DNA of 64,000 nt from Kingdonia uniflora (taxonomy: Eukaryota > Streptophyta > Magnoliopsida > Ranunculales > Circaeasteraceae), in NCBI GenBank assembly GCA_014058105.1, contig JACGCM010000655.1, positions 921,001 through 985,000 on the forward strand, read 5' to 3'. This document shows positions 47,121 to 58,398 of this stretch, in pieces. The notes below the pieces were generated by a model that saw only the letters and a list, made by a program, of their open reading frames with translations, had not been told where the DNA came from and ran no database searches. The position numbers were made by a program, and so were the translations under genes. Each line of letters begins with the position of its first letter. Within the stretch, counting starts at the first letter, position 1.

Positions 47121-49280
47121 GGAACGCAAAAAAAGAGAAGAATGAAAACTTGCTAAAGCTAGGCCAACAACACAAAGGATACGCTTAGGTTTGATGAAGA
47201 AGAGCTATTGATAAGTTAGGTATGGGAAGGACGCAGCAGGTCCTCTAACTACTAAAAGCAAGTAACCAGTTGGAGGACTATGAATAGTTTTTAAAAGGGC
47301 TTTCAAAATATACATTACGGACTAGTAGGTCCCGCTTTTGCCGTCTTTCTGGATGAAAGGATGATCGCCGTAATGTCTATTTTGCACGCCTCTAGCTTCT
47401 TAGGGGCCTTCCCACTCGGCTATACTCCTGCCTTTGACTATGATAGTCTATATCAATCCTTTGTGGCCCTTTAAAACACTACCCTAAAAGAAAGGTTGCG
47501 CTATTCAATATGCGCCGTCTTGGCGCGCGGTTAAGACATTGTCTTTTCTGAGGATCCTTGTCGCTATGTTGCCTGAGTCACCTATACGTGTTGTCACTCA
47601 TCACATCTTTAGCACACCGCAAGCGTTAGCGCAAGGATCCTTCTTCGTACGCAAGTAGCTACAAAAAGTAGTTAGAGAGTGAAAAGGTTTTGCGTCACTC
47701 TGGTCACCCCTAAAAAAACCCAGGCAATGCAAATCTTCAGCGTTCGACGGAGAAGAATGAAAAGACGAAGGACGCTCTAGGATCAGTGCCGGAGTTTAAA
47801 AGAGTCAAAGCTATGTGTAAAAAAAAAAGGCGGAAAAGGGCTTGGCTAGAACCTTTAGCGAAAGAATAGCTCCAAGCTGCCAAGAACTTGCGTACAGCGA
47901 AAGGTAGTTTAGAGCACTTTTTTTCTAAACTACGCTGGCTTTCGCTTTTCCTTTTTCCAGTACTAGCTCTTTATGATCTCTTTCTTGGTTTGAGTCCTAG
48001 TAGTCGCCCCAGTAGTAGGTAGCCTTTTTTTTACGGCCCTTTGAAACTCCCCTTATAGGCGCATTATCTCTCTACCACCAAAACTGGAGATGCCTTCTTG
48101 TGTCAAGCGCGCTCCCACACGGCGCTCATGTCGTGTATGCATTCTCAGCTTCTCTATCAGCCATTGGTTTTTTGGGGGGTATCACCTTTCTTCTCGTCTC
48201 TTTCTTCTCGTCTATAGACCCCAAAAAAACTCCGCGCATTCTCTCCCAGGGTCTCAAATCCTTCTCGTTCTTTTCCACGGTAGGGAGGTTCTTGGTTATG
48301 CTTAAGAAGAGGGGGGGTAGGCTGTCTATCGGCCGGTTTTTTTTTGCGCGTGTGTCTCTCCATCTAGCGAAAAAGCTGGCGATCTTCCTTTGGGTGAAGG
48401 TCCGTGCTTGGGGTAGATCTAACCAGCGTAGTTTATAAAAAATAGCAGCTACAGCCCTTATTATATTGAGTGCTCGGGGCCAAACTTGCGTACGGCGAGT
48501 CGGAGCTATTTCTTTTACTTGCGTACGGAGAGATCTTGCGCTAAAGAAGTCTAAGTCTAGGTAGTGTCTCGTGCTTCTGGCCAGTGCTACAGAGACGGCT
48601 TCAGTGCATATGAAGTAAGAAGGCGAATACCCACGAGTGGGGGATAGAGAAGAGAAGAGACAGGTCTAGGCCCATAGATGTCACAACTAGAAAGCCACTT
48701 TTAAAGCCCTTTAAAGAGCAATAGAGAAGGAGCGAAATTCACGCAGTAAGAAAGAAGAAGAAATCCATGCATTCACCCTAGGAAAATAGGGAGACCCTCG
48801 CTTTTGGAATGGAGTTGGAACGACCTCTTATCCATTCTACCGAAAATTGGCTAGTTTTGGCGCTATAGCTATAGTAGACTATGCCAGATCGCTTTTGTCT
48901 TTCAATAGCCTACTGTAGGGTCAAAGAGAGCGCAAAACCTGGTGCACTTGCTTTCTCTTGCTGATCCCAGGGGAGGCTTGGTCACTTTCACTAGTGAGAG
49001 GTGTTAGCTATAGGTGCGCGTGGCTTTTCTCTTTCTCCGTACGCAAGTTCTAAAAAAAGACCCAGCCTAGTAGCGAGTCGACCTCAGAACTTGCGAAACT
49101 TGCGTACGCTGATACTAGGGCTGGTCCCTAGTCTCATGAGACCCAAAGAATCGCAGACAAATGCTTAGTCAGAGCCGCGGCGTAAGGAAGCGCAAGGATC
49201 CTAGCCTACCGGAGATACTACTGTACTACAGGCTATAGAGCCAAGGAACCTCATACAAGAAATAGCGACAATAAAGAAAA
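47121..49280. other. Gene-free stretch
   Basis: No recognisable gene. It has fewer repeat-family copies than average, with clusters at 47290, 47625 and 48480-48540. CTCCAAGCTGCCAAGAACTT with the following GCGTACAGCGAAAG (about 47873) recurs near 59552. Confidence 0.7.
48100..48438 (+). other. Open frame of about 112 codons, unassigned
   Basis: The frame opens at a GTG. The first half contains a hydrophobic segment (AIGFLGGITFLLVSFF) and the second is basic. It is repeat-poor but no family was recognised. A frame from ATG 48090 in another register overlaps it. Coding status is doubtful. Confidence 0.15.
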
Positions 49281-49334
49281 GGTAGTTTCGTTCCGTAGTT
49301 TAGGAAGCTTTCTAAACTACGGAACGAAACTACC
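49281..49334. repeat. Fold-back element, 22-bp perfect arms, 10-nt loop
   Basis: GGTAGTTTCGTTCCGTAGTT plus TA (49281-49302) is exactly complementary to 49313-49334, with loop GGAAGCTTTC. It shares the loop and the right flank (GTAGTGCCCACTTAGAATAG) with 12626-12700, which is a longer version. Confidence 0.93.
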
Positions 49335-52300
49335 GTAGTGCCCACTTAGAATAGGTATTGAGCTTTTTAAAGCCGGAGGTGGAGACAAGTAGCAACAATA
49401 AAGAAAAGAGGAAGTAGGGACAAGAAGTAGTAACAATAAAGAAAAGAGGAAGTAGGGACAGGGACTTCAAGTAGGGACAAGAAGTAGGGACAAGAAGGGG
49501 GAACACGAAGGGGAAGTAGGGACTTCAAGTAGGGATAGGGACTTCAAGTAGGGACAAGAAGTCGGGAAAACAATAGACAAAACTAGTTGATCTCTATTGG
49601 GGATTTTCTAGCCACGACTGGTTGCTTCTTTTCTTTTGGTCAAAAAAGGCACCTATCCTTTGGTAAAGACACCCGTTTGCCTGTAGGTTCTTCTTTTTGT
49701 CCAATGGACAAAACAGCAGCGATTCTTTGCTACGTTCCCTGGCAGCAGTGATTCTTTGATACACGTGTTCCCCAAAAAAAAGCAGTGATTCTTTGCGAAG
49801 AAAGAAACTGATAGGCTGACCTTCCCCTAAAAAAGAGCAGTCCCCGTACGCAAGTCCACTTGATAGCCGCTTTTCGATAGCCGCTTTTCTTAATTAAACC
49901 ATCTCCTACCACTCAAAAAAACATCCCGCCTACTACTCAAACAAAACAAGAAACCTCGGCTTTTTAAACTCCTTACCAACCCCAAAAACATTGCCATCCC
50001 CTACTACTCAAAAAAACATCGGCTTTTTAAACTCCTTACCAACCCCATCTATGCCTAACCTTTTGCAGGCACTGGTTATAGCCTGTCTTCCCCTAGATAG
50101 AGCCGTGAACTACTACTACTATAGTGATCGAAGATAGATATCTGTCTATACAGCCAGAGAATGGCGAACTTACCTTCGACGAACTTACCTTCTTTTCTCC
50201 GCACGCAAGTTTTCGCGCTCTAAAACTGGCGGGGGATGAATGCCAACCTCCCCCCTAGACTCTACCAACCCACCACTTGTACGCCTTACCACCTATGCTT
50301 CACCAAAAACTCGCAAAAAACACCTTGTTAACGTTAACAAACTCGCAAAAACACCTTGTTAACTCGCACACCTTGTTCCGCCTTTCTATGTCTTTTCCGT
50401 TGTCCTACTGATGCCAGCCACCGGTAGGCTTCTATTCTCTTTTCCTCTCGTATTCTCTTCCTAACCACTAGGGTTTTTTGAAGCTTGCATTCTTCCTCTA
50501 AACTACTGACTCAGGGCCGGGCTCGTATTCTCTTCCTAGCTATTACTTGCGTTTTGAAAGAAAAGAAGCTTCTTTTTTGGGTTTTAGGCTTCTCCCTACA
50601 CTACGCTCTCTCTCTCAAGTGGTTTGGACTGGCGGCTGCTTTCCCCGTAGTTTGGGACTGGTCTCTTTGTACGCAACTTGCGTACGTTAAAACACACCTT
50701 CTCTCTCCGTACGCAAGTTTTAAAACAGCAGCTACAGGCGCCTAGTTTATCCTTTCACAAGAAACGGCACCCGCCTCTGGCCGCCCTTACCACGCCTCTT
50801 TAGCTACCTTGCTGCGGAAGAAAACAAGTGAGTCGCTATAGCTCTTTTTTGACTAGCTCTTTTCTCTTTATCGCCGTAGCTCTAAACTACGAAATCCTTG
50901 TGATAGGTTATCGACTGAGAGGGTATCCCAGGTGGGTTAGGCCCTTAGCAGTCTTCTTTCTTTCAGCCGCGAAGCTATGCAGCTTGTTCTCTCTTTTCTT
51001 TGTTGCTTTTAAAACTCTTTCGGGTCCTTGCTTATTTCTTTTCACTTGCGTACGGTGTTTGGAATGCCAGTGAAGCTTGGTCTCTCCCCAGTTTTTCGCC
51101 TATGCTTGATCTTCTGTGAACAGCAAGCAGTGAGTCTGGTTTTGCTAAGGATCCTAGAAAGCCGGTGTGTAAAATCCAGATGCATTGACTACGGTAGTGG
51201 ATATCCTATGATTCCTATGACAGCTATAGGTCCCGGCCAAGCTCTTGGTTAGACACGGCAAAGATGGGTAGCCGGACAGAAGATGATCTCCTAAAGGCTA
51301 GGAGACGGCTAGTAAGAGAGTAGTTAGAAGACATGTGCCTAGCCTAGGCCTCTCTCCGCCGGTAGTTTAGGAGTCGTTCTGCTTATTTTTTTAGGGGTAG
51401 GGAGAAGATGGGTGAGAAAGGCTAGGAGTGAAATAAGGGTGAAAGTTGGCTTTAAATAGAAGACGAGGTGGAGTTGTAGCTTTAGCAACTATCGTAGGTG
51501 GGAGAAGCAAGAGATTCTATTCTTGCTAGACTCTACGGGTATTCATGCCTACTAGCTAGGTATGGGTATTCATGCCCACTGGCTAGGTATGGCTAGGTTC
51601 AGTTGGGAAAAGAAGACTGGGAAGGCCCTCTGCCTTGATCCGTTACGGAAAAGACGATGCTTTTCCGTTGTCCGAGGCAATTGTCCGAAGTTTGGTTCAG
51701 CGTACGCAAGTCTCGCCTAAAGAGTAGATCAGAAAGACATAGGCAAAATGAGCTCATGAAAACCCATTCAGAAAGACATAGGCAAAATGAGCTCTTTTCT
51801 TTGACCCATATAGAGAGAACGATCATCTGGCTAAAAAAAAACCCAGCATGAGAAAGCAGCAAGAAGTGAAGCCAACCTCTGGAGTAGCACACATAAGGAT
51901 AGGCGATACCAGCTCAAGATCTTGTTTACCAGAAGCGTATAGGTGCGCATCAGAGAACCATCTCAGCAAAACTCGGCAAAATGACTTTGGAAGAGAGTAA
52001 GGAGTTTTTACTCCAGCCGGAGGTGTTTAAAATGAAGCTTTAAAAAGACTTGCGTACGTTAAAAAGAGTAAAAAGAAGTGAGGTGGAGTAGCCTAAGCAA
52101 TCGGGGGGTAAGGAGGTGTGGTGAGGTAGCCGGAGTGTGTTGTAGCTTGCTTTTTAAATAGTGTTGAAAATGAAGCGCGAAAAGGTAGTGGTAATGTATA
52201 TAGGTAGTTTGGAGGTAGCGCTAGAAGCGGAGTTGCTAAAGCTCCGTAAAACTAGGGGTGTGTTTTAAAGAAGGACAAAGAACTAAGGCGAATAGGAAGA

Positions 52301-54210
52301 TGGAGTCAGAGCCATAGTAGACCAAGCAGCGAAGCGTCAATCTCCGTACGCAAGTTTCAATCTCCTTATAGACCAAAGCCTATCCACTTAAACGGCTAGA
52401 CCCGCTCAGAGAGAGGTGCTTCTCCGTACGCAAGTTGCATTGCCTTCTTCGGCGACCGTCGGTAGAGATATACCCAATCCTTAAAAACAGAGTGATACCC
52501 AACCCAGATGCTAGGGTTTTTGTAGTTTAGGGATGTTTTTTTTAGCGGCTATCTTATCTACCGTGCTGAGGATAAAGGGACGTTTGGAGCCCTCATAGGC
52601 TCTTTTCTTTTCTTTCGCTGTCTCCTGGCCTAGACGTGCATTCTAAACTACGCTATTTGCTAGTAGAAGTCGTGCTACAGAGCCATAGACCGACCACTTT
52701 ATTTTAGAAAGATCACCCAAGCTTAGCTCTTCTGGCATTCCTTCTTGCTTCCGCACCTACATAGACAAAGCAGCTATCCATTTTGCATCATGAATGAGAA
52801 TGGGCTTTGTGGAATGAGACTTGCCTCCTCTTCCTGATCTTTTTTTAGCGCTAGCTAGAAGTCTAGTGGAGCTTAGTTTTTACCAATACCTGCAAGCCCT
52901 ACTATAGTCGTAGTTGTCTATATAGGATAGGAGTGCACTACGGTAGCTAAACCGACTAGGAAGAAGTTTTCTTTTTATTTTAGTGCATAGCTGGTCCCCC
53001 AAAAAAAGACAAAAGAAAATAGGCATCTCGCTGTAGGTGCAGAACTTGCGTACGGAGACGGTAGAAAAGTTTAGAGATCGTCTCAGCAAGCAAGTAAGGC
53101 TAGGTAGGAAGAAGCTCAGTAAGTGGGGATATCCTTCTTCTTAAAGCCTATGAAGACGACGCGGAACTTGCGTACGGACTTGCGTACGTTAAAAAGCGCA
53201 AGCAGGTAAAGAATAGACGTGTTGTTTTTTTTTGAAGCTAGATGACAGTGAAGCGTCAAAGAGGCTTAGCGGCCATGGAAGATGGAGGGGTGCAGGACCC
53301 ATGGAAGAACTTCTCCTTAAGCGACCTAAGCTAAAGAGGCATTCGGCAGAAAGGAAGCGATGTGCCAGGTGTTTGGAGAGTCAATCTTTGCAGAGAACTG
53401 CGCCAGGAACGGATTCAGGAGTGGATGACTGACTTCAGAGGCGGAGAGATGGATGGCAGAGAGATGGATCCCTATCTTGGCTCTACTGACAGGAACTTGC
53501 TGCGCTTGCACTTCAGTCGCTGGTTGGGTGAAAAGTCTATAGCTATTCTACGCATGAGAGGAGCGAGCACCTATCTAGCCCATTACTAGTAAGGTCAGTG
53601 GAGGAGTTTAGAGGACAGCTACGCTTGGGCCCGACTTGCTAGTAGTGCGTGGTGGAGTATAGAACATCTAGCCATGGTATGGAGGGAGTGATCCGTCTAT
53701 TCGTATGCAGCTTGGATGGACCAGGCCATCGTGGAGAGAAAAGAGGAAGGACATAGACACGCACCCGTAGACTAAATAGACCCCCTTAGTCTATTATGCT
53801 ATGATCTCGACCATGACGCCTGGATAATCTATCTGTAGTGGTAATGTATATAGAAAAAAGCGTGCAAGCAGCTACTAAGGAAGAACGAGAATGCGTAGAA
53901 TGAGACTGAGGCATAGCAGAGATGCTCGACTACTCACTCAATATGCAAAGACCAGAAACTACGTCCTTTTCCTTTTCCTTTGGCGCAAGATCTACTGGTG
54001 GCCTAAAAACTGGCGGAGATGGAGTGAAGACTAAGTAGACGACCTCCGTAGGCGACTCCGGAAAAACCTACAAGACCATGGCGTAGTATAGAAGGTGAGC
54101 CGAGAGAGAACTTGCGTACGCCGATAGCGAGAGCACGATGAGCCTAGAGAGAACTTGCGTACGCCGATAGCGAGAGCCCTATGAGATTGGTGGAAAGACG
54201 GGAAGGTAAG
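49335..54210. other. Gene-free stretch
   Basis: No recognisable gene. It includes a purine-rich array of AAGTAGGGACAAG units (49385-49572), GCAGTGATTCTTTG repeats (49712-49800), duplicated ACCAACCCC and AACACCTTGTTAAC phrases (49976-50375), AGAAAGACATAGGCAAAATG twice (51730 and 51769) and a 31-bp direct repeat with AGAACTTGCGTACGCCGATA (about 54107 and 54151). Open frames at 50828-51252 and 53232-53589 are repeat-poor but unassigned. Confidence 0.7.
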
Positions 54211-54288
54211 ACGCTCCTTTTTTTGGAGTGGAACCCATGACCCTAGGTTTTGTAGACACCTCGGTTCTACCAACTGAAGAAAGAGCGC
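54211..54288 (-). pseudogene. Degenerate tRNA-like sequence, closest to plastid-type trnW(CCA)
   Basis: On the minus strand the sequence starts GCGCTCT, followed by TTCAGTTGGTAGAACC (D-arm like), then GAGGTGTCTACAAAACC where plastid trnW has GTGGGTCTCCAAAACC. ATGGGTTCCACTCC (T-arm like) and GGAGCGT close the acceptor stem by pairing with the 5' end. The anticodon loop has two extra bases so CCA is lost, and the 3' side of the T stem is replaced by a run of A. The acceptor pairing and order of boxes support tRNA ancestry; it is probably not functional. Confidence 0.45.
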
Positions 54289-57200
54289 TCTATCTCTTAT
54301 CTAGTCGCGATGGAATGAGTAAAGGAAGTCGAAGCGAAGCAAAGCCTAAGCAGTCCCGAAGTAGGAGTAGGCGAATGAGACCTGCATCTGTTTTTTAACC
54401 ACCTCCAAACTACAGCTAGCTTTAACCCACTATTTATAACGGCTTTAAAAAGCTCCACCTTCTTCTTCTGAATCGCCTACTTATTTATAACTCCGGCTAC
54501 CTTCCTCTAGTGAAACGAAGCTCGTAGTTTAGGATCCTACCTATTCTAAAAAAAGCTACCAGCCCTAAACTAATAGCTTGCGAAACCTTTTTCTTTCTTG
54601 CCGCCTGTAGGATCCTTAGTCAGGTTTTTTGCTGTTCTTTCTTGCCGGGTTTCCTCACTACCCCTCTATAGACGCGCGAGTGTAGTTACCGTACGCAAGT
54701 TCGGGTAATTGTCTATCTCGAAATGGTAAGGTAAGCTCTACGCCCTTTCTTCGCTCAGAGGACACCAACTAAAGGGAGGATCCTTGCTGTTCCGTTCTAT
54801 AACCGGCGGTAGTCCTGAAGATGCAGCTAGGATCCTTCCTTTTTAGGAAAAAAAAGGCCTCGTCACTTGTTTTTTAGGGCGTGGCAAAGAAGCTCTACTC
54901 AATTCTCGTTTTTAAAAGAAAACCCGCGTTCAGTTTTAAAAGAGCGTAGGATAATGCCTAGGTGTGTACAATAGGTCTTTTCCTATTTGCGCGATTCATC
55001 ATACTTATGGGTCTGGGATTCGGCTCTTCATCATACTTACGGGTCCGGGTTAGGCTCCTTTTTAAAGCATATAGGATGTGCAACTAAGGGTGTGACCGAA
55101 TAGTGGGTCCGTAGTTTAGAAGCAAGGATCCTTAGAGCTAGGCTCTTTCTGTCGTTCTACGTTCTATAGCTATAGGAACGCTTATTCTTCTAAAAGAAAG
55201 CGGATCCTTTAGGGCTCCTAGTGCATAGCAGCGCAACTCATGACCAAGGATCCTTGTTTTTAATGAAAGACAAAGCACTAGTTGAACTTGCGAGACGAAG
55301 TAACCTATTCTTCTTTGTGACTTGCGTACGGAGAACCGCAAAGCATCTATGAGAGCGGTGTGTTGGCGAGTGATGCGAAAGACAAAGCACTATGAGAACT
55401 TGCGAGACGAAGTAACCAACTCTAGGCTCAGAGAGAACCACAAAGCATCTCCGAGAGCGGTGTGTTGGCGAGTGAAGCGTATGCTATAGACATTAAAGAC
55501 AAAACACCGTACGCAAGTTCGAGCCCGTACCCTAACTTACGTCTACCACCTCCTTTTAAAACTAACGCGCTTCCCAAACTGCTTTAGGGCGGAATTAGTC
55601 CTTTCATACATGACTGGATAAAACGAATGCAGGTTCTTTTCCCGCTACCGCCTTCTTAACTGCTAGTTCTTGCGCTAAAGTTTTGAGCCTGTTCTCATCC
55701 CAACAGCAGCAAGCAGTTTAGAGGCGGCTTTTTTTTTGCCTTTTTTTGGAAGAAAGCTGCGGCAGGTTTCTTTTTTTGGAAGGAATCTCGGGGTGTGTTC
55801 GAGGTCTCATCCCACCAAGCAAGAGTAAGGAAGGGTTAGGTAGCCGAAGTGAGATTGAGTTAGTGCAAAAAAGCGCGTGTCTGATGAAAAAGCTATAGCT
55901 ATAGGGACTACTCGGTCTAATAGCGCGCTCGCCTCTAGGTTAGGTGCCCTACAACCGAGAAAAGGAGGAGTTTCACACCCTTATTTGCTCGTTTTTCCTA
56001 TGCAGATTGACATGTCCCCCAAATGGCTCCCCGGCTACCTTTCCTTCTTCTTTAAAAGACTAAGCTTTCCTGCGACTCCTGCTTTCCTATAGCTATAGTG
56101 TGTACTTGGCTCAACTAGATAGAATAAGAATAGTATAGTAGCTGTCAACGTCTTCTAAACTGCTAAAACCCTTCTTCTCGCGTACCTATTCAACGTCTTC
56201 CCTATGCAACGTCTTCTGCTTTTCCGCCCTATTGAATAAGCCCCAGCTCACTATGCTTTCAGTGAGTCCAGACCCTTGGGTGGAGCCAGAGCCGGATTAA
56301 AGAACCAATTAGAGCTAGCTTTAAGTAGTTAGGAGGATCCTTAAAGAAAAGAGTTTGAAGGTACGTAGTTTAGGAGGTAGAGTGGGGTAAAATTGGAGCT
56401 GTTAAAAGAATTTGAGGACCACTTACGTACGCAGAAGAAGGTAGCCGGATTAAAGAAAAGAGCAAAGGAGGAAGCTCTTGCTAAAGCTACAAGAATGAGG
56501 CCCGAACCCACCCTAGGCTACACACCGCCCTATGTTATCTTATTTCTTTTGACACCAGCAGGAAATAACACAGCGCCAATGTTTGGAAAAGTTTCCTTCT
56601 TGCTGCCACTCTTCGAGGCGGGCTTTCGTGCTGCGTGCGTTTCACTCTTCGAGTGTGCTGCAGGCTTTCGTGCTAGGCTTTAAAAGGACTATGTTGCTAA
56701 ATAGCGCGTTGGCTAGAGACCTCTTCCCCCCCCCTAAAAGAAAGCCTATCAGCGATCGAAAAATAGCGCCTATGCAGAAAAGAGTCAGCCCTATAGCAAA
56801 AGTAACTAACGTCTTTTCTTTAATCACTAGTTTCGTAGCAACAAAGCTCCTTTTTAAAGCGTTACTATTCTAGCTAGCGATTTCTTGCTGACCTCAGAAT
56901 GGCAAAAGTGGCGTCTAAACTACATTAAGAACTATAGCAAAAGTAACTAACGTTGATTTCTTATGGCATGTGTAATCGACCTCAGAATGGCGATTAAAGA
57001 AAAACAAGGTCGCCATAAAAAAGCTGCCGCTAAACTACAACTACTCTTCTCTCTCTTGCTTTTCTTGTCTCTTGGTAGCTCTAATGGCTCTAACTACGCT
57101 TTTTCCCGTACGCAAGTCATTCTAAAGGTTGGCTTTCTATCACTATACTATAGATATAGATAGATATAGGCATTTTTCACCACACCACGCGACTTGCAAA

Positions 57201-58227
57201 CTACCTCCGTACGCAAGTCACTTGCTTCTCCTACAACCACGTGACTTGCTTCTCCTATCGTATAGGGAGAGGGAGGTAGCCTTAATAAGCAATAAAGAAA
57301 AGAGTTAGAACGAAAGATAGACAAAGATAGAAGCGAGAAGCAACCGGAAGTGCACGTCGCATCGCCAAGAAGACTGTCTATAGGAATAGGAGAATCAACC
57401 ACAGGAATAGGAATAGGAGAATCAACCACATATCGCTTCGGCTCCAACCACATATCGCTTCGGCTCTCCGTCTACTCATGAAGTGTGGCCAAGTGTTTTT
57501 CTATTTTCTTTGGTTTTTGGAGCCAACTAAGGAGTCTGTTAAAAAATAGCTTCCACCCCAGCCGCAATAACCGGAGAATCATCCCCTAACTACTTTAACC
57601 CCTACACTTCTACCCTTTCTGAAGCGTAACTACATCGACCGGACTCAGATCCATGCCTTCTTTTGAAACTCCATGAGAGCCATTTGCTATTCTCCCATCG
57701 ATTCCATCCGGAGCGGTAGACTGCTCATTCACAAACCCATCCCTATCCATGCTTCGCTTTTGACACTCCTTCTCCGTACGCAAGTCTAGAACCTCTTCTA
57801 TCTTCAAAAAGGAGGAGCCGCAACTATAGTACAAGAAAATCGCCTACTTTAGTTATGGGTCGGTATCCCTTATGAACTTCGTATGCAACCTGGTCAGAGA
57901 AGCGCTAGGTGAGCTCCAACTATTTTCCTTTGCTTTGAGCCTTCGCCGTAATGTCTATTTCTGCAACCTGGTCATAGAATAGCTAGGTGAGCTCCTATAC
58001 TTTACTTTACTTTACCTTTGAGCCTTCGCCGTACGCAAGTTCTTGCTCTTTCTTTTCAGGGGATGCTTCCAAAGTTTGAGCTTCTCGTTCAGTATCGCAC
58101 TTTGCAGTCCCTTTGGATCTCTCTTTCTTGGCATTACTATGATCGGCGTACGCAAGTTCCAGAATCGCCTACAGGAGGGGTCTCTATTTCTGCAGCTTTT
58201 TATCATTACCTTGCGTAAAAAAACCCT
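54289..58227. other. Gene-free repeat mosaic
   Basis: No recognisable gene apart from the duplication at 55266-55479. Also seen: TTCATCATACTTA(T/C)GGGTC twice (54985 and 55029), TTTTTTTGGAAG(A/G)AA repeats at 55740-55785, AGTAACTAACGT twice (56800 and 56942), AACCACATATCGCTTCGGCT twice (57425 and 57447) and CTGGTCA(G/T)AGAA block repeats (57889 and 57969). Confidence 0.7.
55266..55479. repeat. About 105-bp tandem duplication, one copy carrying the 11-mer
   Basis: Copy 1 (55266-55377) and copy 2 (55378-55479) share AAAGACAAAGCACTA, GAACTTGCGAGACGAAGTAA, GAGAACC.CAAAGCATCT and GAGAGCGGTGTGTTGGCGAG. Only copy 1 has ACTTGCGTACG (55320-55330) just before GAGAACC. Copy 2 has CTCAGA there. Confidence 0.9.
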
Positions 58228-58398
58228 ATGATCCTTGCCCCCCTTATGAGTCCTCCAAAAAAAAAAAGGAGCGCATCTCTAACTACTACTCCAACTGCTA
58301 GAGCAGTTATCTTGGGCATCCTACTCTTTGCGAACATGATGTCCGGTCTTAGTCTCTTAGTCAAGATCATTGCTGCCTTCGCTTGTACCCACCAGTAG
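58228..58398 (+). pseudogene. atp6-like fragment (ATP synthase Fo subunit a)
   Basis: A 56-codon frame from ATG 58228 to TAG 58396 contains ARAVILGILLFANMM, then SGLSLLVKIIAAFACT. This resembles the plant mitochondrial ATP6 segment RALSLGIRLFANMM, AGHSLVKILSGFAWT, which precedes the proton-channel helix. By eye, just over half the residues match in this 24-30 residue stretch. The conserved Arg of GIRLFANMM is Leu here and the His of AGHS is Leu. The N-terminal half (PPKKKRSASLTTT) has no match and includes an A11 run. Nothing of ATP6 follows; TAGGATCCTTG begins right after the stop. It is best read as a short, diverged atp6 remnant; a chance hydrophobic match is possible. Confidence 0.45.
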
